Below, in pieces: positions 9,280 through 17,063 of a stretch of 56,456 bases of DNA. The stretch comes from Nitrospirillum amazonense (lineage in GTDB: Bacteria; Pseudomonadota; Alphaproteobacteria; Azospirillales; Azospirillaceae), in NCBI RefSeq assembly GCF_007828035.1, contig NZ_VITV01000014.1, positions 1 to 56,456 on the forward strand, in the 5' to 3' direction. Both the position numbers and the translations under genes were made by a program. Below the pieces are notes generated by a model. The model was not told the origin of the DNA. It worked only from the letters and a program-made list of their open reading frames with translations, and did not search any database. Position 1 is the first letter of the stretch. Every line of letters begins with the position of its first letter.

Positions 9280-10452
9280 TCAGGGCAAGGCATTCCATCC
9301 CTGCCAGCCGATATAAAGGCCGACCAGGATGATCAGGGCGCTGGAGGCATAGGGCGCCCGGCGCGCCAGGACGGCGAAGGTGCCGGAGAAGCGCTTGGCC
9401 GCGTGCCGCATGCCCAGGGCCGCGGCGGCGCCGACGCTCACCATGGTCAGGGCTAGGCCGATGCTGAAACACAGCACCAAGGCGACACCTAGGGTGACCT
9501 GCTTCAGTTGCAGGCACAGCACCAGCACGGTGATGGCGGCGGGACAGGGGATCAGGCCGCCGGTCAGGCCGAACAGGATGATCTGGCCCGTCGTCACCTG
9601 ACGGTTGGCGAAGCGCCGCTGAATGTCGTTGGCGTGTTGCAACTCATGGGCGTCCTGGTAGCCGGTTAGCCCCAAATCCACGCCCGCCGTTTCAGGCGCG
9701 GGCTCGGTGAAGCGGAAGGCGTGCTGGTGCATGTGGCGGCCATGGCTGGCGCTGAGCAGGGCGGAGAATTCGTGCGGCTCCGGGATTTCCTCGGTCGATT
9801 CCCAATAATCGACCTTGTCCACCATGCCGAACCGCTGGCGGGCGCCATCCGGGCGAATGGTCTCAATCCATACCGCATCCTGCGGGGCCGCCGGCAGCAC
9901 GCGGTCCCCCGCCAGGAAACGCACACGGAAGCGGGGCGGCACGCCGTCCTCGAACACCTCCACGTCGGCAATCACGCCGCGGCCGATCTCGGCGCTCTGC
10001 ATTCCATGGCCAGCGTGGGCCCCGTGACCGTGGTGGTCATGGCCGTGATCGCCGTGGTCGTGATCGTGCCCGTGATCATGGGTATGGTCGTGGGCATCTT
10101 CCGCCACCTGGGCCTGGCGGGCGCGCCACAGCATCCATAGGGCGACGGCGATGATGATGACGGCGGAAGCGATCTGGAAATAGGGCTCCGTCGTCTCCGC
10201 GTTCCAGGTGCGGCCGAAATGCAGGCCCGCCAGCGCCACCATCCAGACCACCAGGGTATGGGAAACGGTGGCCGACAGGCCCAGCAGCACCGCCTGGGTG
10301 ACGGTGCCCCGAATGGCGATGATGAAGGCCGCCATCATGGTCTTGGAATGCCCCGGTTCAAGCCCATGCAGGGCGCCCAGCAGGATGGCGCTGGGAATGA
10401 ACAGCCAAGCGTTGCCGGCCCCTTGCTGGAGCAGGTCGGAAAGCGGGGTCAT
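9280..10452 (-). CDS. rcnA: nickel/cobalt efflux permease, RcnA/NreB-like
   Basis: The 390-aa protein has the NicO-type first helix LLGALHGLEPGHSKTMMAA, where the HGLEPGH motif is the expected metal site, and several further membrane helices. A cytoplasmic loop at about residues 118-150 is very His/Asp-rich (HDHTHDHGHDHDHGDHGHDH). A soluble insertion of about 100 residues follows, then FGLTGGLIPCPAAITVLVLC, the second conserved half of the family. E. coli RcnA is shorter. It exports Ni2+ or Co2+ from the cytoplasm. It lies seven bases downstream of the CsoR/RcnR-type repressor and upstream of czcCBA, all in one direction. Confidence 0.9.
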   Translation of the reverse strand: MTPLSDLLQQGAGNAWLFIPSAILLGALHGLEPGHSKTMMAAFIIAIRGTVTQAVLLGLSATVSHTLVVWMVALAGLHFGRTWNAETTEPYFQIASAVIIIAVALWMLWRARQAQVAEDAHDHTHDHGHDHDHGDHGHDHHGHGAHAGHGMQSAEIGRGVIADVEVFEDGVPPRFRVRFLAGDRVLPAAPQDAVWIETIRPDGARQRFGMVDKVDYWESTEEIPEPHEFSALLSASHGRHMHQHAFRFTEPAPETAGVDLGLTGYQDAHELQHANDIQRRFANRQVTTGQIILFGLTGGLIPCPAAITVLVLCLQLKQVTLGVALVLCFSIGLALTMVSVGAAAALGMRHAAKRFSGTFAVLARRAPYASSALIILVGLYIGWQGWNALP

Positions 10453-10459
10453 TTGGGGC

Positions 10460-10726
10460 TCACAGGTATTTGGTGATTTCGGCCATCTCGGCCAGGCGGT
10501 CCCGGGTTTCCTTCGGCAACGGCTCCACGGCTTCGTAGAGGTGATGCTCGATATGGTGCAGGACCAGGAAGGTCTTGGCCTTGTCCACGGCCTTGACCAC
10601 CGCCTGCAGCTGTTGGGCGATCACCAGGGCGTCACGCCCTTCCTCCACCATCTCCACGATCTTGGAGAGATGGCCTTGGGCGCGCTTCAGGCGGTTCAGG
10701 ACGTCTGGGTTGTTGGCGTGGCTCAT
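10460..10726 (-). CDS. rcnR: CsoR/RcnR-family metal-sensing repressor, Cys-less
   Basis: An 88-aa all-helical DUF156 repressor. I chose the ATG at 10726, not the one nine bases upstream, because it gives the RcnR-like start MSH and leaves room for an AGGA ribosome site. Metal-ligand candidates are His3 and the pair of His at 57/58 and 61/62 (LHHIEHH), matching the HxxxH of RcnR. The family's central cysteine (Cys35 in RcnR) is absent: the region reads EEGRDALVIAQQ, and the protein contains no cysteine at all. It probably represses its own operon through the C/G-tract site just upstream and responds to Ni or Co. Confidence 0.88.
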   Translation of the reverse strand: MSHANNPDVLNRLKRAQGHLSKIVEMVEEGRDALVIAQQLQAVVKAVDKAKTFLVLHHIEHHLYEAVEPLPKETRDRLAEMAEITKYL

Positions 10727-10739
10727 GATGGCCATATCC

Positions 10740-10760
10740 TATCCCCCAGGGGGGGATGTA
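10740..10760 (-). promoter_or_regulatory. C-tract/G-tract operator for RcnR/CsoR repressor
   Basis: The plus strand reads AT-C5-A-G7-AT, a symmetric AT-C(n)-G(n)-AT element of the kind bound by CsoR/RcnR/DmeR-type repressors. It lies 14 bases upstream of the chosen rcnR start, so a bound repressor would block the rcnR-rcnA-czcCBA operon promoter or start. Confidence 0.7.
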
Positions 10761-10778
10761 GCAACGAAAAGAATCGAG

Positions 10779-10809
10779 GCCGCGGGACTTCGCTTGGGAG
10801 CCCGCGAGC
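10779..10809 (-). terminator. terminator hairpin after beta-propeller gene
   Basis: CGCGGG and CCCGCG, extended by GGC/GCC with one bulge, form a hairpin four bases beyond the beta-propeller stop. On the minus strand it is followed by the T-rich run ATTCTTTTCGTT. It separates the chromate-side unit from the rcnR operon. Confidence 0.55.
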
Positions 10810-10812
10810 CTG

Positions 10813-11814
10813 TTAGGGTGTCGGACGGAACACCAGGATTGTGGCGTCACCACCGAACCATCCGGCGCGGGCGGCAACGAACAGCCGGTCGAGTTCGGGC
10901 ACGAACAGCGACGTTCGTGCCCCCGACACGGTCCTGATCCGGTCGTGGTGGACCAGTCCTTCGGGCGTGCGGTCGATGACATCCACGGCGCCCTCGCCAC
11001 AACTCACGTAGTAGCGGCTGCGCACGGCGTCGAAGAAAATATCGTCGGTGTCGCCGCAGGTGGGGATGCTGCCGGTGACCGCGCCGTCTGCCGTGCTCAG
11101 CTCGGTCAGGCGGGCGGGGTTGCGGTAGCCGATGGCGACCCGCCCGGCCGCCGCGTCCAACGCCATCGGAAAATTGGACCGCATCTCCGGCGGCGACCAG
11201 GCCGCCACCCTCTGGCCCGTCTTGCGATCCAGCACGTCGATCTGCCGGCGGTCCGGGACGTTGACGTAAAGGCGGCCGGTGGCGGCGTCATAGTGGAAGC
11301 CCTCTGGATGAGCGGGCAAGGCCACGTCCGCGATCTTGGCTGGGCGGGCCGGATCGATGACGGCGATGCCGCCAGCCCCATATCCGACCAGGACCTGCCC
11401 GGTGGTCGCATCGACCCGGACATTGTCGGCGTCCTCGCCCAGGTCGACGGTCCCGGCCTGCGCCAAGGTGGTCGCTGTGTATAGGCGCACGCTGCCGTCG
11501 CCGGCGTTGGCGACGACAATCAGGTCCCGGGCCGGCAGGTATCCGATCCCCTGGGGTTCCTTCAGGCCGGTGATCCGGCTTGAGCGTTTCCGGCTGGTGA
11601 TGTCGATGCTGTCCACGGTGCCGTTGCCGAGTTCGGCCACGAACAGGCGGTCATGTGCCAAGTCTACCGCCATGTGATCGATCCGCCCGCCGACATCGGG
11701 CAGCGGGATCGTCGCTTCCAGCACCAAGGGAGGATCGCCCGCGCCGGCCGATCCGGTGAGCAGGATGAGCAGGGCCGCCAGGACGGGCCAGCCGGCGCGG
11801 GCAGAGGGCATCAC
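10813..11814 (-). CDS. YncE-like beta-propeller protein, exported
   Basis: The 333-aa protein has a signal peptide (AALLILLTGSAGAG, cut near residue 26) and then seven or so repeats of the YVTN/YncE beta-propeller type: RIDHMAVDLAHDRLFVAELG, GYLPARDLIVVANAGDGSVR, GFHYDAATGRLYVNVPDR. Such periplasmic propellers act as binding or scaffold proteins; no catalytic residues are predicted. It overlaps the DUF1259 gene by four bases (ATGA), so the two are co-translated. Its role beside chromate genes is unknown. Confidence 0.8.
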   Translation of the reverse strand: MMPSARAGWPVLAALLILLTGSAGAGDPPLVLEATIPLPDVGGRIDHMAVDLAHDRLFVAELGNGTVDSIDITSRKRSSRITGLKEPQGIGYLPARDLIVVANAGDGSVRLYTATTLAQAGTVDLGEDADNVRVDATTGQVLVGYGAGGIAVIDPARPAKIADVALPAHPEGFHYDAATGRLYVNVPDRRQIDVLDRKTGQRVAAWSPPEMRSNFPMALDAAAGRVAIGYRNPARLTELSTADGAVTGSIPTCGDTDDIFFDAVRSRYYVSCGEGAVDVIDRTPEGLVHHDRIRTVSGARTSLFVPELDRLFVAARAGWFGGDATILVFRPTP

Positions 11815-12704
11815 GAGTGGGCGACCTTCATCTGCGCCAAGGCGTCATGTAGGCCCCTGGCCAGTTTGACCGCGTCGTCGTTAGCCCAGAAGTGCATGAA
11901 GAACAGCCGGGGCTCGTCATCCAGCATGTGGTTGTGCAGCGCCGTGATCTCGATGCCGTTGTCGCGCAGCGCCTTGATGACCGGATTGACCTCGGAGGCG
12001 ATCAGCACGAAGTCGCCGGTGATGGCCGCCTTACCGGCGCCGGTGGGCTGAAAATTGATGGCGATGCCGGCACCCATGGACGGGGGGATTTCCATGCCGC
12101 CGGCTTTGGCGGCCTCCGCCCGGGGGATCGTTACCTGGTAGACGCCGCCATTGACCTTGCCCGTGTAGCCCAGCGCCTTATCCAGTGCGGCGGTGTCCAG
12201 GTCGATGGCAGCCGGGGCCGGTGCGGCCGCCGGCGCCGCCAGTGGCGTTTTGCTCTTGGCCAGAGCGTCGTGCAGCACCGTCGCCAGCTTGACCGCGTCG
12301 CCATGACCGTCGACATGCATGTAGAGCGTGGCGGGCTGGGCGCGCAGCAGGTGGTTGTGCAGGGCGGTGATCTGGATGCCGCCGTCCTCCAGTTCCTTCG
12401 CCACCGGGTTGACTTCGTCCTGGGTCAGCACCAGGTCGCCCATCACCATGGCCTGGCCCTGGGCGGTTTCCTTGAACGCGAGCCAGGAGCCCAGGGCCAG
12501 CGTGGGCTTTATGGCGACGCCGTCCAGGGTCACCGCAAGGTCGGTGCGCGGCAGGCCCACCTTGTAGACGCCGTCTGGCTGCACGGCGACGGCCTTGCCC
12601 AGCGCCTGGCCGACCGCCGTCCAGTCGGTGTCGGCTGCTATGCCCGGCGTCGCGGCGGCGGCCATGGCGGCGACCGCCATGGCGCGGAGAATGTGGGTAT
12701 TCAT
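11811..12704 (-). CDS. LpqO-like protein with two DUF1259 repeats
   Basis: The 297-aa protein has a signal peptide (AMAVAAMAAAATPGIAA, residues 8-24) and two copies of a DUF1259 unit of about 125 residues. Each copy has YKVGLPRTDLAV or YQVTIPRAEAA, then LVLTQDEVNPV or FVLIASEVNPV, then GIQITALHNHLL or GIEITALHNHML. The repeated ALHNH with downstream His and Asp suggests a metal or small-molecule site. DUF1259 is known from mycobacterial LpqO/LppY but has no assigned function. It is translationally coupled to the propeller gene and lies 61 bases after the short ChrB paralogue. Confidence 0.82.
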   Translation of the reverse strand: MNTHILRAMAVAAMAAAATPGIAADTDWTAVGQALGKAVAVQPDGVYKVGLPRTDLAVTLDGVAIKPTLALGSWLAFKETAQGQAMVMGDLVLTQDEVNPVAKELEDGGIQITALHNHLLRAQPATLYMHVDGHGDAVKLATVLHDALAKSKTPLAAPAAAPAPAAIDLDTAALDKALGYTGKVNGGVYQVTIPRAEAAKAGGMEIPPSMGAGIAINFQPTGAGKAAITGDFVLIASEVNPVIKALRDNGIEITALHNHMLDDEPRLFFMHFWANDDAVKLARGLHDALAQMKVAHS

Positions 12705-12765
12705 ACAGGATCGCTCCTTCAGTAAGGCCGGTTCACAGTGTTCGGCCGCTGTGTCCTGCCCACCG

Positions 12766-13257
12766 TCACGCGGCGGGCGCGGGCTGGGGAAGCCCGGCCT
12801 GGCGGATGGCCGGCGGCCAGTTGTGCTGCTCGCCCTGGCCGTCGCGGCACCAGGCGTAGAGGGCGTCGTAGACGGTCATACCGTGGCGCAGCATTTCGTG
12901 ATCGTCCTGGAATAGCGCCGACAGCCCCAGCGACACGGCGACCAGACCAGCCGCCTGCGGCGCGAGGTCCAGCCGGGCCGTATCCGCCCCCCGGACGATC
13001 AAGGCCAGTTGCTGCAGGGCGGCGTTGCCAGCCAGGCCGTAACGGTCGAGGAAGGTGTCGAAGCTGCACCTTTCGCCCACGTGGCTAAGATCGGCGCCGG
13101 GCAAGTCGTAGGGGATGGCGCTTGTCTCCGCTGCCACCTGGAAAACCATGTCGGCGGGCACGTAAAGGAATTCCGGTTCTGGATCGATGAAGCGCGCAAC
13201 CAGCCAGGGGCAGGCGATGCGATCGATCTTGGGGCGTTCACGCGTGATCCATTTCAT
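12766..13257 (-). CDS. short ChrB C-terminal-domain protein
   Basis: The start at 13257 gives a 163-aa protein, MKWITRERPKIDRIACPWLV onward, which is the ChrB C-terminal domain alone: IDRIACPWLVARFIDPEPEF, GERCSFDTFLDRYGL, ALQQLALIVRGAD. The full-length ChrB gene starts 326 bases away on the other strand and shares the same domain (IDRIATAWLVRRFID). The N-terminal DNA-binding part of ChrB is absent, so this paralogue is more likely an enzyme or chromate-handling protein than a repressor. It leads a minus-strand unit with the DUF1259 and propeller genes. Confidence 0.82.
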   Translation of the reverse strand: MKWITRERPKIDRIACPWLVARFIDPEPEFLYVPADMVFQVAAETSAIPYDLPGADLSHVGERCSFDTFLDRYGLAGNAALQQLALIVRGADTARLDLAPQAAGLVAVSLGLSALFQDDHEMLRHGMTVYDALYAWCRDGQGEQHNWPPAIRQAGLPQPAPAA

Positions 13258-13348
13258 GGCTGGAACTCCCTCGGCGGCGTCGGGGCGCCGGCATGCCTCG
13301 CCGCCGCGATACAGGCTTCGTCGGCGTTCGGGGAAAATGATACACATG

Positions 13349-13377
13349 TTGCACTGAGTCAATCTCAGCGATAAGGT
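13349..13377 (+). promoter_or_regulatory. chr promoter with palindromic operator
   Basis: TTGCAC (13349-13354) and TAAGGT (13372-13377) are spaced by 17 bases, a reasonable sigma-70 promoter pointing to the small membrane ORF and chrBA. The spacer starts in a perfect inverted repeat CTGAG-TCAAT-CTCAG (13354-13368), a plausible ChrB operator that could also control the divergent unit. Confidence 0.5.
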
Positions 13378-13421
13378 GTATTAAGATCGACATATGACCC
13401 ACCAGGATTGGGGGCCCCCTC

Positions 13422-13565
13422 ATGCCCAGCTTCTTCAGCGAACTGTTCTCCGGTGATGAGAACCTGGGCGCCATCGGCTTGGTTGGGCTCGGTTTCTTCC
13501 TTGCCGTTCTGCTCCTGAAGCGCCTGTATGCCGGCGGCGTCCGCCGTTGGCGGCGGGCGGTGTGA
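13422..13565 (+). CDS. 47-aa single-pass membrane protein upstream of chrB
   Basis: ATG at 13422 to TGA at 13565 encodes a 47-aa protein starting MPSFFSELFSGDENLGAIGL, with one hydrophobic helix (about residues 17-34) and a basic C-terminus (KRLYAGGVRRWRRAV), as in small inner-membrane proteins with the tail in the cytoplasm. It lies 18 bases before chrB and behind the chr promoter, so it would be the first gene of the chrBA operon. I know of no family; its ribosome site is only moderate (AGGATTGGGGG). Confidence 0.5.
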   Translation: MPSFFSELFSGDENLGAIGLVGLGFFLAVLLLKRLYAGGVRRWRRAV

Positions 13566-13583
13566 TGAAGGAATGAGGACGGG

Positions 13584-14555
13584 ATGAACGACACCGGCAT
13601 GACACGGGACGATTGGCTGCTGCTGGTCCATCAGCTGCCGGCCAAGCCGGCCTACCTGCGGGTCAAGGTCTGGCGGCGTCTTCAGGCCCTGGGCGCGGTG
13701 CCGATCAAGAACGCCGTTCACGTGTTGCCTTGCACCGAGGAGGCGCGGGAGGATTTCGCCTGGCTGATCCGGGAAATCCTGGAAGGCGGCGGCGAGGCCA
13801 CCCTGTGCGAGGCGCGCTTCATCGACGGGTTGGCCGATGCGGATGTGCGCGGCCTGTTCGACCAGGCGCGGGACGAGGACTACGCCACCGTCGCGGCGGA
13901 GGCCCGTGCCTTGCTGGAAGGGGTGCAGGCCGATCCCGCGAAGATGGATGAGGCCCGTGCCGGGGCGGTTCGCCTGCGGACACGCCTGAACCAGATCGCC
14001 GCCATCGACTTCTTCGGCGCCCACGGGCGTGCGGCGGCGTCGGGTGTGCTCGACCTCCTGGAGACCACGACACGCGAGCGGAACGAGATGCCAGCCAATG
14101 AACCGGTCCAGGCCCCCCTGGACAGCTACAAGGGGCTACGGTGGATCACGCGCCAGGGTATCCATGTGGACCGCATCGCCACGGCTTGGCTGGTGCGGCG
14201 CTTCATCGATGCCGGGGCGGTGTTCACCTTCGTGCCGTCACGCTCGGTGGAGGCGGTCTCCGGCGCCGTGCGCTTCGACATGATGGACGGCGAGGTCACG
14301 CATGAGGGTGACCGCTGCACCTTCGAGGTGCTGCTGGGCCGCATCGGCCTGGCTGATCCCGCCCTCCAGGCCGTCGCCGAGATCATCCATGACATCGACC
14401 TGAAGGATGGCAAGTTCGGCCGGGCGGAGGCCGACGGCATCCGGGTGCTGATCGCCGGCATCTGCATGGGCACCAAGGACGACGAGGAACGCCTGGCCCG
14501 GGGTATGGCCGTGTTCGACGACCTGCTGGGCTTTTTCCGCAAGAAGGGAAACTGA
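13584..14555 (+). CDS. chrB: chromate-responsive regulator/resistance protein ChrB
   Basis: A full-length ChrB of 323 aa. The N-terminal half (WLLLVHQLPAKPAYLRVKVW, then RRLQALGAVPIKNAVHVLP) is the winged-helix-like ChrB N domain; after a linker, YKGLRWITRQGIHVDRIATAW to the end is the ChrB C domain. In Ochrobactrum and Cupriavidus ChrB acts as a chromate-sensing repressor of chrA and aids resistance. It lies four bases upstream of chrA and shares its promoter, so autoregulation through the nearby palindrome is likely. Confidence 0.92.
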   Translation: MNDTGMTRDDWLLLVHQLPAKPAYLRVKVWRRLQALGAVPIKNAVHVLPCTEEAREDFAWLIREILEGGGEATLCEARFIDGLADADVRGLFDQARDEDYATVAAEARALLEGVQADPAKMDEARAGAVRLRTRLNQIAAIDFFGAHGRAAASGVLDLLETTTRERNEMPANEPVQAPLDSYKGLRWITRQGIHVDRIATAWLVRRFIDAGAVFTFVPSRSVEAVSGAVRFDMMDGEVTHEGDRCTFEVLLGRIGLADPALQAVAEIIHDIDLKDGKFGRAEADGIRVLIAGICMGTKDDEERLARGMAVFDDLLGFFRKKGN

Positions 14556-14559
14556 TGCC

Positions 14560-15957
14560 ATGACCGATACGGTCCTCCGCCCTTCCGCCGAGGCTCCCGC
14601 CCACGGCATCTCCTTCGGGGAGGCCGCCCGCGTCTGGGCCCGGGTGGCGGCGCTCAGCTTCGGCGGGCCCGCCGGGCAGATCGCGGTGATGCACCGCATC
14701 GTGGTGGAGGAGAAGCGCTGGATCGGGGAGGAGCGGTTCCTGCACGCCCTGAACTACTGCATGCTGCTGCCCGGGCCGGAGGCGCAGCAACTGGCGGTCT
14801 ACATCGGCTGGCTGCTGCACAAGACGCGGGGCGGCCTGGTCGCCGGCACCCTGTTCGTGCTGCCGGGCTTTCTCTCCATCCTGGCGCTAAGCTGGGTCTA
14901 TGTCCTGCTGGGCTCGGTCGACGCCGTGGCCGGCCTGTTCTTCGGCCTGAAGTCGGCCGTGCTGGCCGTGGTGCTGCAGGCGGTGGTGCGCGTGAGCTCC
15001 CGCGCCCTGAAGAACCGGGCCATGGTGGTGCTGGCCGCAGTCGCGTTCGTGGCCATCTTCGTGGCGCAGGTGCCGTTCCCCCTCATCGTGCTGGGGGCCG
15101 GGCTCATCGGCTTCGCCGGCGGCAAGGTGGGGCACCCGGCCTTCAAGGGGGGCAAGGGACATGGGGCCGCTGGTGGCGAGGCGGTGCCGGACCGGGGGAC
15201 GGCGCTGGGTGAGGAGATGCCGGCCCACGCCCATCCGTCCCTGTCCTGGTCCCTGATGATTTCCGGCGCCTGCCTGGCCCTGTGGCTCATTCCGGTCGCA
15301 TTGCTGCTCCTGCTGCTGGGCCCGGACGATGTGTTCAGCCGCATCGGCGTGTTCTTCTCGCAGATGGCCGTCGTCACCTTCGGCGGCGCCTACGCGGTGC
15401 TGGCCTACGTCGCCCAGCAGGCGGTGGACACCTATCACTGGCTGGCGCCGGGAGAGATGCTGGACGGCCTGGGCATGGCGGAAACGACGCCCGGCCCCCT
15501 GATCATGGTGCTGGAGTTCGTGGGCTTCCTGGCCGCGTTCCGGTCGCCGGGCGCCCTGCCGCCGCTGCTGGCCGGCACGCTGGCGGCGGTGCTGACCACC
15601 TGGGTGACCTTCGTGCCCTGCTTCCTGTGGATTTTCCTGGGTGCGCCCTTCATCGAGAAACTGCGTGGCAACCGTGCCGGCTCCGCCACCCTGACGGCGA
15701 TCACCGCCGCCGTGGTGGGGGTGATCCTCAACCTCGCCGTCTGGTTCGCCCTGCACGCCCTGTTCCGGGAGGTGGCGGATGTCCAGGCGCTGGGCCTGGT
15801 GCTGGAGATCCCGGTGCTGGCCAGCGTGAACGTCGTCGCCCTGCTGCTGACCACGGCGGCCATCGTCGCCGTGTTCCGCTTCAAGGTCGGGATGATCCCG
15901 GTGCTGGCCGCCTGTTCCCTGGCCGGCCTGGCGCTGCGTCTGGCCGGCGTCGCCTGA
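14560..15957 (+). CDS. chrA: chromate efflux transporter ChrA, two-domain
   Basis: The 465-aa membrane protein contains two homologous CHR halves. The first has FGGPAGQIAVMHRIVVEEKR and LPGPEAQQLAVYIGW; the second has FGGAYAVLAYVAQQAVDTYHW and ETTPGPLIMVLEFVGFLAAF. FGGP/FGGA and PGP are the conserved motifs of the CHR superfamily. A charged loop at about residues 190-225 links the halves. It exports chromate from the cytoplasm. It ends six bases from the convergent EamA gene with no terminator between. Confidence 0.94.
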   Translation: MTDTVLRPSAEAPAHGISFGEAARVWARVAALSFGGPAGQIAVMHRIVVEEKRWIGEERFLHALNYCMLLPGPEAQQLAVYIGWLLHKTRGGLVAGTLFVLPGFLSILALSWVYVLLGSVDAVAGLFFGLKSAVLAVVLQAVVRVSSRALKNRAMVVLAAVAFVAIFVAQVPFPLIVLGAGLIGFAGGKVGHPAFKGGKGHGAAGGEAVPDRGTALGEEMPAHAHPSLSWSLMISGACLALWLIPVALLLLLLGPDDVFSRIGVFFSQMAVVTFGGAYAVLAYVAQQAVDTYHWLAPGEMLDGLGMAETTPGPLIMVLEFVGFLAAFRSPGALPPLLAGTLAAVLTTWVTFVPCFLWIFLGAPFIEKLRGNRAGSATLTAITAAVVGVILNLAVWFALHALFREVADVQALGLVLEIPVLASVNVVALLLTTAAIVAVFRFKVGMIPVLAACSLAGLALRLAGVA

Positions 15958-15963
15958 CCGGCC

Positions 15964-17043
15964 TCAGGTCTTCGAGTGCTCGTGCGTGTGCCGGTGGTGC
16001 AGGTCCGGATAGTGCGGATGCCGGTGCACCATGGGCGCATGGCGGTGGACGTGGGAATGGGGCTCGCTCACCGAGACGCCCGGCCCGTGATCATGCTGGT
16101 GATGTTCGTCGTGCACGTGGACGTGCTCATGTTCCATCTCCTCATGCGCGTGTTCATGGTCATGGTGCTCGACCAAGTGCAGGTAGAGCCCGATGCCCAT
16201 CAGGACGGCCGCCGCCAGCAGGCGATAGGTCAGCGGTTCGCTGAACAGGATGATGGCCAGGATGGCGCCGATGAACGGGGCCATGGAGAAATAGGCGCCG
16301 GTCCGCGCCGTGCCCAGGTGGCGCAGGCCCAGGACGAACAGGACCAGGCTGAGGCCGTAGCCGAAGAAGCCGACCACGGCCGCTCCGCCGATGACTGCCA
16401 GGGACGGCAGGGTGGCGCCTTGCGACAGGGCCAAGGCCAGGTTGACCGATCCAGCCACCAGCCCCTTGGTCATGGCGATCTGCACCGGGTCTGCCGAACT
16501 GAGCTTGCGGGTCAGGTTGTTGTCCACCCCCCAGGCCAAGCAGGCCCCGGCAACGGCCAGGGCGCCCCAGCCCACGCCCTCCGGCCCGCCCTGCCAAGAC
16601 AGCAGCAGCGCCCCTACCAGAATCGCCAGTGCGCCCAGCAGCAGGCGTCGGTCGACGTTCTCATGAAAGGCCAGCCAGGCGATGCCCATGGTGGCCAGGC
16701 CTTCCAGGTTCAGCAGCAGGGCGGCGCTGGAGGCGGGGGTACGGGTCAGGCCCACCATCAGCAGCACGGGGCCGATCACACCACCGGCCAGCACGACGGC
16801 GCCCAGCCACGGCAGGTCGCTCCGGCGCAGGGGGGCCTCCGGCGCCTCGATGCCCAGGAAGCGCCGCGCCAGATGCACAATGCCCAGCCCCAGGCCGGAC
16901 CCCAGATACAGCAGGCCCGCCAGCAGCCAGGGATCGGAGTGCCCCAGCAGAAGCTTGGCCAGCGGCGTGCTGGCGCCGAACAGCGCAGCCGAGGTCAGGG
17001 CGAGCGGAACGCCCGGCCAGGCGGCGGATCGATGAAGGGCCAT
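15964..17043 (-). CDS. EamA/DMT permease with His-rich C-terminal tail
   Basis: Two EamA halves of about five helices each are visible (LTSAALFGASTPLAKLLLG; WGALAVAGACLAWGVDNNLT), as in drug/metabolite transporters. The last 70 or so residues are a cytoplasmic tail with about 26 histidines (EHHDHEHAHEEMEHEHVHVH). Such a tail is typical of Ni, Co or Zn handling and is unusual for this family. The start at 17043 (MALHRS) is preferred; an upstream ATG adds five residues. Convergent with chrA, it may export a metal or a metal-chelating metabolite, but the substrate is unknown. Confidence 0.82.
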   Translation of the reverse strand: MALHRSAAWPGVPLALTSAALFGASTPLAKLLLGHSDPWLLAGLLYLGSGLGLGIVHLARRFLGIEAPEAPLRRSDLPWLGAVVLAGGVIGPVLLMVGLTRTPASSAALLLNLEGLATMGIAWLAFHENVDRRLLLGALAILVGALLLSWQGGPEGVGWGALAVAGACLAWGVDNNLTRKLSSADPVQIAMTKGLVAGSVNLALALSQGATLPSLAVIGGAAVVGFFGYGLSLVLFVLGLRHLGTARTGAYFSMAPFIGAILAIILFSEPLTYRLLAAAVLMGIGLYLHLVEHHDHEHAHEEMEHEHVHVHDEHHQHDHGPGVSVSEPHSHVHRHAPMVHRHPHYPDLHHRHTHEHSKT

Positions 17044-17063
17044 GGCCCTTACTCCCAAGCGGG

